Shown in pieces: positions 19,385 through 28,670 of a stretch of 64,000 nt of DNA. The stretch's first letter is position 1. Each line of letters opens with the position of its first letter. A program made the position numbers and the translations under genes. Origin of the DNA: Cupriavidus pampae (lineage in GTDB: Bacteria > Pseudomonadota > Gammaproteobacteria > Burkholderiales > Burkholderiaceae). Location: NCBI RefSeq assembly GCF_914271485.1, contig NZ_CAJZAG010000003.1:62001-126000 (forward strand), in the 5' to 3' direction. The notes below the pieces were generated by a model, which worked only from the letters and a program-made list of their open reading frames with translations, searched no databases and was not told the DNA's origin.

Positions 19385-20626
19385 CTAGTGGCGTGCCAGC
19401 GACGCAACAGTCGCCTCAGATACCGCCTCTCCAGCGGCGACGGCGGAGGCCCACGCCCACTGGAAGTTGTAGCCACCGAGCCAGCCAGTGACGTCCACCA
19501 CCTCGCCGATAAAGTAGAGCCCAGGGACGTCGCGCGCCATCATGGTCGCGGAAGAAAGTGCCTTGGTATCTACACCACCAATCGTTACCTCGGCCTTGCG
19601 GTAGCCTTCGGTACCGGAGGGGACCAACTGCCAGCGGTTGAGCGCCGTGCCGAGCTGCCGCAGCGCCTTGTCGGGCAGATCCGCGATCGACTGGCCACCG
19701 GGCAGGCCCGCGGCGGCACACCAGGCCTCCGCCAGCCGCGCCGGCAGGCGTTCGGCGAGCAGGTTGGCGAGATGCTTGCGGCTGCCGCGTTTGTGGTCGA
19801 TCAACCAGCCGGCGGCGTCTTCTCCGTCGAACAGATCGATATCGATCGGCGTGCCGGGGCGCCAGAAGCTCGAGATCTGCAGCACCGCCGGACCGGACAG
19901 CCCACGGTGCGTCCACAGCAGGTCTTCCTTGAACGCCCCCGCCGTCTTGCCGCTGCCGGTGGCGATATCGACTTCCATCGAGACCCCGGCCAGTGGCACG
20001 AATGGTTGCCATGCCTGGCCGTCGAACGTCAACGGTACCAGCGCCGGGCGGGTTTCGACGATCTTGAGGCCGAATTGCCGCGCGATGCGGTAGCCGAAGT
20101 CGGTCGCGCCGATCTTCGGAATCGATAGACCACCCGTTGCCACCACCAGCGCGCCCGCGCGCACCACGCCCTGCGTCGTCATCAGCAGGTAATCGTCGCC
20201 TTCGCGGCGAACTTCCTCGACGCCGCAGCCGGTGCGCCAGTGCACGCCACCGGCATCGCACTCGGCGCGCAGCATGCCGATCACATCCTCGGCGCTCTCG
20301 TTGCAGAACAGTTGCCCGCGATGCTTTTCATGCCAGTCGATGTCATAGCGGCGCATCAACGCCAGGAAGTCCTGCGGCGTGTAGCGTGCCAGCGCCGAAC
20401 GGCTGAAATGGGGGTTCGATGACAGGTAGTTGGCCGGCCCTGCCTGCAGGTTCGTGAAATTGCAGCGACCACCGCCGGAAATGCGGATCTTCTCGGCGAT
20501 GCGCGTGGCGTGATCGATCAGCACCACGCGCGCGCCGCGCTGCCCGGCCACCGCGGCACACATCATGCCGGCCGCGCCCGCGCCAAGCACCGCCACATCG
20601 AACCGATCCGTTACCCCTGAAGTCAT
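19385..20626 (-). CDS. NAD(P)/FAD-dependent oxidoreductase, HI0933/BaiN (YhiN) family
   Basis: 413 residues. An FAD-binding Rossmann motif is at the N-terminus ([18 protein letters not shown]) and the family tag follows ([14 protein letters not shown]). The C-terminus carries [31 protein letters not shown] text with the second FAD contact. Family members include BaiN of bile-acid metabolism, but most, including this, are of unknown function. The ATG at 20626 has AGGG upstream; the codon at 20632 in frame is GTG and was not preferred. It is adjacent to rpsU in the same direction, about 140 bp apart. Confidence 0.9.
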   Translation of the reverse strand: MTSGVTDRFDVAVLGAGAAGMMCAAVAGQRGARVVLIDHATRIAEKIRISGGGRCNFTNLQAGPANYLSSNPHFSRSALARYTPQDFLALMRRYDIDWHEKHRGQLFCNESAEDVIGMLRAECDAGGVHWRTGCGVEEVRREGDDYLLMTTQGVVRAGALVVATGGLSIPKIGATDFGYRIARQFGLKIVETRPALVPLTFDGQAWQPFVPLAGVSMEVDIATGSGKTAGAFKEDLLWTHRGLSGPAVLQISSFWRPGTPIDIDLFDGEDAAGWLIDHKRGSRKHLANLLAERLPARLAEAWCAAAGLPGGQSIADLPDKALRQLGTALNRWQLVPSGTEGYRKAEVTIGGVDTKALSSATMMARDVPGLYFIGEVVDVTGWLGGYNFQWAWASAVAAGEAVSEATVASLARH

Positions 20627-20837
20627 CGCCACCCTGTCATGCTGTCGCCAGCCAAGGTGGCCGGCGCGAGAAAGCGCAGATTGTAGCGTCGGACGCGCCC
20701 ACCGGACCGACGCAGCATGCCCATCGCTGCTGTGCTACCCTGCTGGCCTTCCCGATTTATCCAGTCGCACCGGCTCGGTTGCCCAGATTTGGCGCCGTAT
20801 CCAGCCGGCGCGGCGCGTTTTCACCGTCATTGTTCCC

Positions 20838-21866
20838 ATGCTCGTTCTCGGCATCGAATCCTCCTGTGATGAAACCGGCCTCGCTCTCTATGACACCGAG
20901 GCCGGGCTGCTTGCGCATGCGTTGCATTCCCAGATTGCGATGCATCGCGAGTACGGCGGTGTGGTGCCGGAGCTTGCCTCGCGCGACCATATCCGACGCG
21001 TGCTGCCGCTATTGCAGCAGGTGCTGGACGATGCGGGCCGCACGCGCGCGGATATCGATGCCATCGCATTCACGCAGGGGCCTGGTCTGGCCGGCGCGTT
21101 GCTGGTCGGCGCTTCGGTCGCCAATGCGCTCGGCTTTGCGCTGGGCGTGCCGATGGTGGGCGTGCATCACCTCGAAGGCCATTTGCTGTCGCCGCTGCTG
21201 ACCGATTCGCCACCGCCGTTTCCATTCGTCGCGCTGTTGGTGTCCGGTGGGCATACGCAGTTGATGGAGGTGAAGGGCGTGGGTGACTACACGCTGCTCG
21301 GTGAAACGCTCGATGACGCCGCCGGCGAGGCCTTCGACAAGACCGCCAAGCTGCTCGGTCTCGGCTATCCCGGCGGACCCGAAGTGTCGCGACTGGCCGA
21401 GTTCGGCCTGCCCGGCGCGTTTGAGTTGCCACGGCCGATGCTGCATTCGGGCACGCTCGATTTCTCGTTCGCGGGACTCAAGACCGCAGTGCTCACGCAG
21501 ACGCGCAAGCTTGCCAATACCTGCGAGCAGGATCGCGCGAATCTGGCGCGCGCGTTTGTCGACGCGATTGTCGATGTGCTGGCCGCCAAGTCGATGGCCG
21601 CGCTCAAGCAGACGGGCCATAAGCGGCTGGTGGTGGCGGGCGGCGTGGGCGCGAATCGCCAGTTGCGCGCGCGACTCGACCAGATGGCCAAGGCGCGGCG
21701 CGCTCAGGTGTACTACCCCGATCTGGCGTTCTGCACCGACAACGGCGCGATGATCGCGTTTGCGGGTGCGATGCGCCTGGCAGCCGCGCCGCAGCTCGGC
21801 CGCCTGGACTACGACTACGGCGTGACCCCGCGCTGGGATCTCAGCGATATCAGGCTGCCAGCCTGA
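20838..21866 (+). CDS. tsaD: tRNA N6-adenosine threonylcarbamoyltransferase TsaD
   Basis: 342 residues. It begins [19 protein letters not shown], the standard start, and contains the metal site HHLEGH (HxxxH), VSGGHTQ and the C-terminal [10 protein letters not shown]. It transfers threonylcarbamoyl to A37 of tRNAs reading ANN codons, together with TsaB and TsaE. The ATG at 20838 matches the family; upstream in-frame codons lack conservation. It is divergent from the flavoprotein gene and converges on folE2, with both stop codons inside a palindrome at 21863-21879. Confidence 0.97.
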   Translation: MLVLGIESSCDETGLALYDTEAGLLAHALHSQIAMHREYGGVVPELASRDHIRRVLPLLQQVLDDAGRTRADIDAIAFTQGPGLAGALLVGASVANALGFALGVPMVGVHHLEGHLLSPLLTDSPPPFPFVALLVSGGHTQLMEVKGVGDYTLLGETLDDAAGEAFDKTAKLLGLGYPGGPEVSRLAEFGLPGAFELPRPMLHSGTLDFSFAGLKTAVLTQTRKLANTCEQDRANLARAFVDAIVDVLAAKSMAALKQTGHKRLVVAGGVGANRQLRARLDQMAKARRAQVYYPDLAFCTDNGAMIAFAGAMRLAAAPQLGRLDYDYGVTPRWDLSDIRLPA

Positions 21867-21879
21867 TCGGCCCGATCAG
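21863..21879. repeat. Palindrome containing both tsaD and folE2 stop codons
   Basis: CTGATCG-GCC-CGATCAG, 7-base arms with a 3-base centre. The tsaD TGA is at 21864-21866 and the folE2 stop (TCA on plus) is at 21876-21878, so the two stops lie in opposite arms. No T run follows, so termination activity is doubtful. Confidence 0.5.
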
Positions 21880-22679
21880 CTGACGCGCTTGTCGCGTTCG
21901 ATCAGCGCGTAGGCGCTGTGGTTGTGGATCGATTCGAAGTTCTCGGCCTCGAGCACGAACGCTACGATGCGATCGTCCGCATTGAGACGCATCGCGATAT
22001 CGCGCACCAGGTCTTCCACGAACTTCGGGTTTTCGTAAGCGCGCTCGGTCACGAACTTCTCGTCCGGCCGCTTGAGCAGGCCCCACAGCTCGCATGACGC
22101 TTCTTCTTCGGCCATGCGCACGAGCGCTTCCACCGGCAGTTCCTGCGCCAGTTCCACCTTCATCGTGATGTGCGAGCGCTGGTTGTGCGCGCCGTACTGC
22201 GAGATCTTCTTCGAGCACGGGCACAGGCTCGTCACCGGCACCAGCGCGGTCAGGAACACGCGCGTCTGGCCGTCGCGCGCCTCGGCGGTCAGCGTCACCT
22301 CGTAATCCATCAACGATGCCACGCCCGACACCGGCGCGATCTTCGAGATGAAGTACGGGAAGCGCACCGAGATGCGCCCGGCGTCGGCTTCCAGACGCGC
22401 AAGCATGCGGTCCATCATCGCGCGGAAGGCCACCAGGTCCAGCGGCTCCTGCTCGTCCTCGAGCAGCGCCACGAAGCGCGACATATGCGTGCCCTTCTGG
22501 TCGGCCGGCAGACGGACGTCAAGGTCGAACGTGCCCACCGTGGCCACGACGCCGGTCGGCGTCTTCACCGAAAGCGGATAACGGACGCCACGCACGCCCA
22601 CGCGCTCGATCGGGATCTGGCGGGTGTCGACGCTCGACTGGACGTCGGGCATGACGAAAGCGGGATTGATGTCATTCAT
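21876..22679 (-). CDS. folE2: GTP cyclohydrolase FolE2 (type IB)
   Basis: 267 residues. It shows the family motifs [12 protein letters not shown] (metal-binding Cys) and GAHNQRSHI, plus the C-terminal [15 protein letters not shown]. It converts GTP to dihydroneopterin triphosphate, the first step to tetrahydrofolate and queuosine precursors. The ATG at 22679 has AAAGGAAA upstream; an extension to 22718 was rejected. Type IB enzymes use metals other than zinc and are often Zur-regulated, but I see no convincing Zur box. It converges on tsaD. Confidence 0.96.
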   Translation of the reverse strand: MNDINPAFVMPDVQSSVDTRQIPIERVGVRGVRYPLSVKTPTGVVATVGTFDLDVRLPADQKGTHMSRFVALLEDEQEPLDLVAFRAMMDRMLARLEADAGRISVRFPYFISKIAPVSGVASLMDYEVTLTAEARDGQTRVFLTALVPVTSLCPCSKKISQYGAHNQRSHITMKVELAQELPVEALVRMAEEEASCELWGLLKRPDEKFVTERAYENPKFVEDLVRDIAMRLNADDRIVAFVLEAENFESIHNHSAYALIERDKRVS

Positions 22680-22832
22680 TTGGGTTTCCTTTACGGTCGC
22701 GGCGTTTTCGCAGTCCAACGACGCCGCGCAACGAGTGTGAAACCACGGACCGGGGGTGGGTCCGTAGCTGCGAACACAAAAAGTGAAGTCGGAATTCTAC
22801 GAGAGATCGACAAGTTCTGCCGCCGCAAAAGA

Positions 22833-22855
22833 AAAGCCCGCACGATGTGTGCGGG
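22833..22855 (-). terminator. Rho-independent terminator of dxs
   Basis: AGCCCGCAC-N5-GTGCGGGCT, 9-base arms. Read on the minus strand it is followed by TTTTCTTTT (complement of 22824-22832), about 80 bp after the dxs stop. Confidence 0.85.
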
Positions 22856-22938
22856 CTCGCAGGGTATTACGCGATCAATGCGCGCGATGGATGCGCGCGA
22901 TCCTGGCGCGCCAGCGGTCTCCCGCCGGCAGGCAATCG

Positions 22939-24858
22939 TCAGGCGACGCGGGTGGCCACCTTGATCGACGAGGACTGACCGATCGAGAAGCGCTCACGCA
23001 CCGAACGCTCGATGCCGGTCGCATCCAGGCCACACTGCGACAGCAGGAACGCGGGATCGCCGTGATCGATGAACTTGTCGGGCAGGCCCAGCACCAGTAC
23101 CGGCATCTCGATGCCAGCCTCGGCCAGCGCCTCGAGTACCGCGCTGCCCGCACCGCCCATCGTCGCGCCCTCTTCCACCGTGACGAGGAAGTCGTGGTTC
23201 GCGGCGAGCGACTTGACGAGCTCCACATCGAGCGGCTTGACGAAGCGCATGTCGGCCACGGTCGCGTCGAGCGCCTCGGCCGCGCCGAGCGCGGGATGCA
23301 CCATCGAACCAAAGCCGAGGAACGCCACGCGCTGACCAGCGCGCGCATTGCCTTCGCGGCGGACGATACCCTTGCCCACTGGCAGCGCCGTCAGCTCGGC
23401 CGCGGTTGCCGCACCAATGCCCGCGCCACGCGGATAGCGCACCGCGGTCGGCACATCCTGCTGATAAGCGGTGGTCAGCAACTGACGGCACTCGTTCTCG
23501 TCGGACGGCGTCATCACCATCATGTTCGGCACGCAGCGCAGGAACGGAATGTCGTACACGCCCGCGTGCGTGGCACCATCGGCGCCCACCAGACCGGAAC
23601 GATCCAGCGCGAACACCACGGGCAGGTTCTGCAGTGCCACGTCGTGGATCAGCTGGTCATAGCCGCGCTGCAGGAACGTCGAATAGATCGCGACCACGGG
23701 CTTCAGGCCCTCGCAGGCAAGACCACCGGCAAACGTCACCGCGTGCTGCTCGGCGATGCCGACGTCGTAGTAACGATCCGGGAAGCGCTTCTCGAATTCG
23801 ACCATGCCCGAGCCCTCGCGCATGGCGGGGGTCACGCCGATCAGGCGCTTGTCGGCGGCAGCCGTGTCGCACAGCCATTCGCCGAACACCTGCGTGTACG
23901 TCTTGCGCGACGGCTTGCCCGACGGACGAATGCCCTCGGCCGGGTTGAACTTGCCCGGGCCGTGGTACAGGATCGGATCGGCCTCGGCGAGCTTGTAGCC
24001 CTGGCCCTTCTTGGTCACCACGTGCAGGAACTGCGGGCCATGGCCCTCGAGCGCGCGTTGACGGATATTCTGCATGGTCGGCACCAGCGACTCGAGGTCG
24101 TGACCATCGATCGGGCCGATGTAGTCGAAGCCGAATTCCTCGAACAGCGTGGCCGGTACCACCATACCCTTGGCATGTTCCTCGAGGCGCTTGGCGAACT
24201 CGAGCACCGGCGGCGCTACCGACAGTACCTTCTCGATACCCTTCTTGGTGGCCGCGTAGAACTGGCCGCTCATCAGCCGTGCCAGATGGCGGTTCAGCGC
24301 GCCGACCGGCGGGGAGATCGACATGTCGTTGTCGTTGAGCACGACCACCAGCGGCACATCCTTGTACACGCCCGCGTTGTTCATGGCCTCGAAGGCCATG
24401 CCGGCGGTCATCGCGCCATCGCCGATCACGGCAATCGCGACGCGCGCTTCGCCCTTCGTGCGCGCGCCCATCGCCATGCCGAGCGCGGCGGAGATCGAGG
24501 TGGACGAGTGCGCGGTACCGAAGGTGTCGTACTCGCTTTCCGAGCGGCGCGGGAAACCCGAGATGCCGCCCCACTGGCGCAGCGAATGCATGCGCTCGCG
24601 GCGGCCCGTCAGGATCTTGTGCGGATAGCTCTGGTGGCCCACGTCCCACACCACGCGATCAGACGGCGTCTGGAACACGTAATGCAGCGCGATGGTCAGT
24701 TCCACCGTGCCGAGGTTTGACGACAGGTGACCGCCGGTCTGAGATACCGATTCGAGCACGTAGGCGCGGAGTTCTTCGGCCAGCGTGTCCAGTTGGCGTC
24801 GGTCCAGCTTCCGCAGGTCTGCGGGGTCGTCAATCTTGTTGAGCAGTGCGTAGGTCAT
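22939..24858 (-). CDS. dxs: 1-deoxy-D-xylulose-5-phosphate synthase
   Basis: 639 residues. Thiamine-diphosphate binding is seen in [18 protein letters not shown]; the pyrimidine-domain motif is [16 protein letters not shown] with the catalytic Glu, and [15 protein letters not shown] follows. It condenses pyruvate and glyceraldehyde-3-phosphate in the first step of the MEP isoprenoid route. It follows ispA by 61 bp on the same strand, giving the common xseB-ispA-dxs order. The ATG at 24858 ([18 protein letters not shown]) matches the family start. A terminator lies downstream at 22833-22855. Confidence 0.98.
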   Translation of the reverse strand: MTYALLNKIDDPADLRKLDRRQLDTLAEELRAYVLESVSQTGGHLSSNLGTVELTIALHYVFQTPSDRVVWDVGHQSYPHKILTGRRERMHSLRQWGGISGFPRRSESEYDTFGTAHSSTSISAALGMAMGARTKGEARVAIAVIGDGAMTAGMAFEAMNNAGVYKDVPLVVVLNDNDMSISPPVGALNRHLARLMSGQFYAATKKGIEKVLSVAPPVLEFAKRLEEHAKGMVVPATLFEEFGFDYIGPIDGHDLESLVPTMQNIRQRALEGHGPQFLHVVTKKGQGYKLAEADPILYHGPGKFNPAEGIRPSGKPSRKTYTQVFGEWLCDTAAADKRLIGVTPAMREGSGMVEFEKRFPDRYYDVGIAEQHAVTFAGGLACEGLKPVVAIYSTFLQRGYDQLIHDVALQNLPVVFALDRSGLVGADGATHAGVYDIPFLRCVPNMMVMTPSDENECRQLLTTAYQQDVPTAVRYPRGAGIGAATAAELTALPVGKGIVRREGNARAGQRVAFLGFGSMVHPALGAAEALDATVADMRFVKPLDVELVKSLAANHDFLVTVEEGATMGGAGSAVLEALAEAGIEMPVLVLGLPDKFIDHGDPAFLLSQCGLDATGIERSVRERFSIGQSSSIKVATRVA

Positions 24859-24919
24859 GATGTCCGTTCGGGCCGCCGGATTCTTCGCGTCCGGCTTGTT
24901 GTTCTTCAGTTGTTGAGCC

Positions 24920-25804
24920 TTAGTTCTGGCGCAGCACGATCAGGTCGGCCAGTGCGGCCAGCCGCCCGGCGCGCGGGCCGAAGCCTTCCAGCGCCTCGTG
25001 GGCGGTGGTGCGCAGCTGTTCCGCCAGCTCGCGTGCGGCGTCCAGTCCCATCAGCGACACATAGGTCGGCTTGTCGTTTGCGGCATCCTTGCCAGCGGTC
25101 TTGCCCAGCGTCGCGGTGTCCGCGGTAACGTCGAGGATATCGTCAACTACCTGGAACGCCAAACCTGTTGCCGCCGCATAGCGGTCCAGCGCGGTCAGAC
25201 CGGCCGTATCGATGTTTCCGCACAACGCTCCCATGCGCACACTTGCGCGCAGCAGGGCGCCGGTCTTCATCCGGTGCATGCCTTCCAGCGCGTCGCGCGA
25301 CATCGCCAGACCCACGTTCTGCAGGTCGATCGCCTGGCCGCCGGCCATGCCGACCGAGCCTGATGCAATCGCCAGTTCGGCCACCAATGTCATGCGCGCT
25401 TCCGCGCCCAGCATCTGCGCCCGCGTCAGTACCAGGAACGCCTGCGTCTGCAGAGCGTCGCCCACCAGCAGCGCGGTCGCGTCATCATAGGCCTTGTGGA
25501 CCGTCGGACGGCCCCGGCGCAGGTCGTCGTCGTCCATGCATGGCATGTCGTCGTGGACCAGCGAGTACGCGTGGATCATCTCCACCGCGCAGGCCGCGGC
25601 ATCGCAAGCCTCCGGCGCGGCTCCGGTCACCTCGCCGGCCGCATGGACCAGCAGTGGGCGCACACGCTTGCCGCCGCCGAGGACAGCATAGCGCATGGCT
25701 TCATGCAAGGTGTGTGGAATTGTGTCCGTGGTGGGCAGCGCCGCGTCGAGCGCAGCCTCGGTCCGGGCGCCCTGCGCCCGCATCCAGCTTGCAAAATCGG
25801 TCAT
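24920..25804 (-). CDS. ispA: Polyprenyl synthetase, farnesyl diphosphate synthase
   Basis: 294 residues. The first aspartate-rich motif is [20 protein letters not shown] and the second is VVDDILDV with the following KTAGKD. It condenses IPP with DMAPP/GPP to make farnesyl diphosphate in the cytoplasm. Its ATG overlaps the xseB TGA (ATGA at 25801-25804), so translation is coupled. Product chain length cannot be proven, but the size and operon fit IspA. Confidence 0.96.
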   Translation of the reverse strand: MTDFASWMRAQGARTEAALDAALPTTDTIPHTLHEAMRYAVLGGGKRVRPLLVHAAGEVTGAAPEACDAAACAVEMIHAYSLVHDDMPCMDDDDLRRGRPTVHKAYDDATALLVGDALQTQAFLVLTRAQMLGAEARMTLVAELAIASGSVGMAGGQAIDLQNVGLAMSRDALEGMHRMKTGALLRASVRMGALCGNIDTAGLTALDRYAAATGLAFQVVDDILDVTADTATLGKTAGKDAANDKPTYVSLMGLDAARELAEQLRTTAHEALEGFGPRAGRLAALADLIVLRQN

Positions 25805-26088
25805 TCGAAGTCTGCCCCGTTGCCGTTGTTGTCGCCGCGCGTGTCGGTGGCGAGAGGCTTGAGCGCCTCGCCCTCCAGTACACGCACCTGCGCTTCGACG
25901 CGCTCCAGCTGCTGCTGGCAGTACCGCACCAGCTCGGCGCCCCGGCGATACGCCGTGAGGGACGCCTCCAGCGGCAGCTCACCGGATTCCATACTGGCGA
26001 CCAGCGTCTCGAGCTCGGCCATGGCGGCTTCGTACGAGGCGGGAGTGGTCTCTTCAGTCTGGACCGGAGCGGTCGTCGTTCTTGGCAT
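25801..26088 (-). CDS. xseB: Exodeoxyribonuclease VII small subunit
   Basis: 95 residues. The conserved core is [24 protein letters not shown] followed by [26 protein letters not shown], a helical hairpin that binds XseA. The C-terminal tail is Asn/Gly-rich. Exo VII degrades single-stranded DNA. It is the first gene of xseB-ispA-dxs and overlaps ispA by 4 bp. xseA is not in the window. Confidence 0.94.
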   Translation of the reverse strand: MPRTTTAPVQTEETTPASYEAAMAELETLVASMESGELPLEASLTAYRRGAELVRYCQQQLERVEAQVRVLEGEALKPLATDTRGDNNGNGADFE

Positions 26089-26204
26089 GAGGGGGCCTTG
26101 ATCAGGGGAAGCGGGGATTCTACGCCAAACCAGCCGATATTCGCTGGGTCACGCACACTCATGTGACGACAACAGCAGATGCCTTGATGGAAGTGACTTG
26201 TGCG

Positions 26205-26258
26205 CTCGGGTCGTCTTTTGGGGAATGCGCTTCAAAGGGCACTAAATGACGACCCGAG
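26205..26258. repeat. Inverted repeat, 11-bp arms, in the xseB-Rieske gap
   Basis: The gap 26089-26501 (413 bp) between divergent xseB and the Rieske gene contains a perfect inverted repeat CTCGGGTCGTC (26205-26215) / GACGACCCGAG (26248-26258), with a 32-nt spacer. It also contains a TACAAT hexamer at 26314-26319 on the plus strand that could be a -10. Otherwise I see no open frame with coding character here. The repeat could be an operator or a stem in a leader RNA. Confidence 0.6.
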
Positions 26259-26501
26259 GCGACTTTTTCGCTAAAAAGGCAGAAAAATCAGTCCCTTAAT
26301 TTTTGGGCTTGGGTACAATCCCGGGTTCGTCAGGCCACCCCGGCACCTCGTGCGCGAGCGTCAAAAATGCTCGGGAACCGCACACCGCGGCGTGGCGTCT
26401 GACCCTGGTTGCATCTGTTTTGACCCGTTTCCCAAATCGATTTTTGAAATTTCGATGGTTGGGTTGTTCACTGCTTTCGCCTGTTATAGGGAGTGGGGAT
26501 A

Positions 26502-27605
26502 ATGTCCAATCTCAGCACCGCGCTCAAGCTGGCGCCGGCTGATTCGCAGTTGCCCGTGGATGTGTATTTCGACGAGGCGCTGCATCAACAAGAACTGGAT
26601 CTGCTGTTCAGGAAGGGCCCGGGGTACGTCGGCCACACGCTGATGGTTCCGGAGGTCGGTGACTTTCACACGCTGCGCGCCGAAGACGAAGGCCGCATGC
26701 TCGTGCGCAACACGGGCGGTGTGGAGCTGCTGTCCAACGTGTGCCGCCATCGCCAGGCCATCATGCTCAACGGGCGCGGCAACACGAAGAACATCGTCTG
26801 CCCGCTGCACCGCTGGACGTATGACCTCAAGGGCGAGCTGCTGGGCGCCCCGCACTTCGCGGAGCAGCCCTGCGTGCACCTCAACCGCTCGCCGCTCCAG
26901 AACTGGAATGGCCTGCTGTTCGACGGCGAACGCGATGTCCGCGCCGACCTCGCGCGCATGGGGGTGGCCGAAGACCTGAACTTCGACGGCTACATGCTCG
27001 ACCACGTCGAGGTCCATGAGTGCGACTACAACTGGAAGACGTTCATCGAGGTCTACCTCGAGGACTATCACGTCGTGCCGTTCCATCCGGGTCTCGGCAG
27101 CTTTGTCTCGTGCGACGACCTCAAGTGGGAGTTCGGCGAATGGCATAGCGTCCAGACCGTTGGCCTGCACGCCGGGCTCAAGCGGCCGGGCAGCATGACG
27201 TACCAGAAGTGGCACGACGAGGTGTTGCGGTTCAACAACGGCAAGCTGCCCAAGCACGGCGCGATCTGGCTGACGTACTACCCGAACATCATGGTCGAGT
27301 GGTACCCGAACGTGCTCGCCATCTCGACGCTGCACCCGCTGGGTCCGCGCAAGACGCGTAACGTCGTGGAGTTCTACTACCCCGAGGAAATCGTGCTGTT
27401 CGAGCGCGAGTTCGTCGAGGCGGAACGCGCCGCGTACATGGAAACGTGCATCGAGGATGACGAGATCGCCGAGCGCATGGACGCTGGTCGCGCGGCGCTG
27501 ATGAAGCGCGGCGTGAGCGAGACGGGCCCGTATCAATCGCCGATGGAAGACGGCATGCAGCACTTCCACGAGTGGTATCGGCGCGCGATGCAATACACCG
27601 GCTGA
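26502..27605 (+). CDS. Rieske aromatic ring-hydroxylating oxygenase, alpha-subunit type
   Basis: 367 residues. The Rieske 2Fe-2S site has Cys81, His83, Cys100 and His103 (CRHRQ ... CPLHRW). The mononuclear iron site has His190 and His195 in LEDYHVVPFHPG, with a preceding Asp that bridges the two centres. It is a single-component alpha-like protein; no reductase or ferredoxin gene is adjacent. It should add oxygen to an aromatic or amine-bearing substrate. The ATG at 26502 has a GGGGATA sequence upstream. A 13-bp tandem repeat begins inside its last codons and runs past its stop. The substrate is unknown. Confidence 0.9.
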   Translation: MSNLSTALKLAPADSQLPVDVYFDEALHQQELDLLFRKGPGYVGHTLMVPEVGDFHTLRAEDEGRMLVRNTGGVELLSNVCRHRQAIMLNGRGNTKNIVCPLHRWTYDLKGELLGAPHFAEQPCVHLNRSPLQNWNGLLFDGERDVRADLARMGVAEDLNFDGYMLDHVEVHECDYNWKTFIEVYLEDYHVVPFHPGLGSFVSCDDLKWEFGEWHSVQTVGLHAGLKRPGSMTYQKWHDEVLRFNNGKLPKHGAIWLTYYPNIMVEWYPNVLAISTLHPLGPRKTRNVVEFYYPEEIVLFEREFVEAERAAYMETCIEDDEIAERMDAGRAALMKRGVSETGPYQSPMEDGMQHFHEWYRRAMQYTG

Positions 27606-27643
27606 ATACACCGGCTGAGTACACCGGCCGAATACACCGGCTG
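27592..27643 (+). repeat. Four tandem copies of a 13-bp repeat spanning a stop codon
   Basis: Units AATACACCGGCTG at 27592-27604, 27605-27617, 27618-27630 (two changes, AGTACACCGGCCG) and 27631-27643. The Rieske gene's TGA is at 27603-27605. The unit is not a multiple of three, so additions would change nothing in the protein beyond the stop. Confidence 0.9.
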
Positions 27644-27662
27644 GTGCCGGGGCATGCGCTGT

Positions 27663-27668
27663 TACAAT
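27663..27668 (+). promoter_or_regulatory. Candidate -10 element of the DMT transporter gene
   Basis: TACAAT preceded by TGT, giving an extended -10 (TGTTACAAT), 37 bp upstream of the start at 27705. The -35 side falls within the tandem repeat, so that repeat may affect promoter activity. Confidence 0.35.
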
Positions 27669-27704
27669 CACGCGCTGCCCCGCCCTCACCTGCCTCTCAT
27701 CGTC

Positions 27705-28628
27705 ATGCAATCGCTCTGGATGTTGTTCGCCGCCTTCGCGTTCTCGTTAATGGGGGTGGGCGTCAAGCTGGCATCCGAGTTCTATACGACCGGCGAGATC
27801 GTGTTCTACCGCAGCCTGATCGGCGTGCTCATCATGTGGGCACTGCTGTCGGCGCAGGGCATTCCGATCCGTACGCCGCAGATGACGATGCATATCAAGC
27901 GCAGCGTCTTCGGCGTGACCGCGCTGCTCCTCTGGTTCACCTCCATCACCTACCTGCCGCTCGCCACCGCGATGACGCTGAACTACATGTCGCCCGTGTG
28001 GATCGCGTTGATCCTCGGTGCCGGTGCGGCGCTCGCGGGCACCGGTGGCAGCGCGGACCGCAAGCTGATTGGCGCGATCCTGCTGTCGTTCGCGGGCGTG
28101 CTGTGCCTGCTGCAGCCATCGGTCGGCAAGGACCAGCTCACGGGCGGGCTGATCGGCCTGATCTCGGGCGTGTTCACGGCTCTGGCCTATGTGGAAGTGC
28201 GGCAGCTGGGCCAGCTCGGTGAGCCGGAAGGCCGCATCGTGTTCTATTTTTCGGCGGTCGGCCTGGTGGTCGGTCTGGTATGGATGCTGATTGCGGGCAC
28301 CAGCCACCATACGTGGCACGGCGCGGGTCTGCTGCTGGCCATCGGCATTCTGGCCACGCTGGGACAAACCTCGATGACGCGTGCGTACAAGCGCGGCAAC
28401 ACGCTGCTGACGGCCAACCTGCAGTACGCGGGCATCATCTTCTCGAGCCTGTGGGGCATGATGATCTGGTCCGATCGACTGAACTGGGTGTCGTGGCTCG
28501 GCATGGGGCTGATCATCGCGAGCGGCATCGCCACCACGCTGATGCGCGCGGGCGAAAGCACGGATGCACAGCCAACGCCCGCGACGCCGGTCAAGTCGGC
28601 CGAGGCGGAGGTTCATCCGGAGGTGTAG
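27705..28628 (+). CDS. EamA/DMT-family transporter
   Basis: 307 residues with about ten predicted membrane helices arranged as two EamA repeats (for example VFYRSLIGVLIMWALL, SVFGVTALLLWF, ILLSFAGVLCLL; and FYFSAVGLVVGLVWM, GMGLIIASGIATTL). This family exports amino acids, nucleobases or other small metabolites. The ATG at 27705 starts MQSLWMLFAAFAFSLMGVGVKL; a frame opening at 27654 was rejected. The C-terminal tail is Ala/Thr/Glu rich and soluble. It is followed 42 bp later by a sulfurtransferase gene on the same strand. The substrate cannot be inferred. Confidence 0.9.
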   Translation: MQSLWMLFAAFAFSLMGVGVKLASEFYTTGEIVFYRSLIGVLIMWALLSAQGIPIRTPQMTMHIKRSVFGVTALLLWFTSITYLPLATAMTLNYMSPVWIALILGAGAALAGTGGSADRKLIGAILLSFAGVLCLLQPSVGKDQLTGGLIGLISGVFTALAYVEVRQLGQLGEPEGRIVFYFSAVGLVVGLVWMLIAGTSHHTWHGAGLLLAIGILATLGQTSMTRAYKRGNTLLTANLQYAGIIFSSLWGMMIWSDRLNWVSWLGMGLIIASGIATTLMRAGESTDAQPTPATPVKSAEAEVHPEV

Positions 28629-28670
28629 CGGGTGTAGCATCACGGGAAGCTCTTCCCGACAGGTCCATCC

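Noticed and set aside
22745-22764. ACGGACC ... GGTCCGT hairpin upstream of folE2 as a riboswitch or Zur box
   Set aside because: A single GC-rich stem without conserved loops; it does not match any riboswitch class or Zur consensus I know.
26420-26448. TTGACC with TTTGAA 17 bp on as a promoter of the Rieske gene
   Set aside because: The -10 half is a poor match; the TACAAT at 26314 is a better but still unproven candidate.
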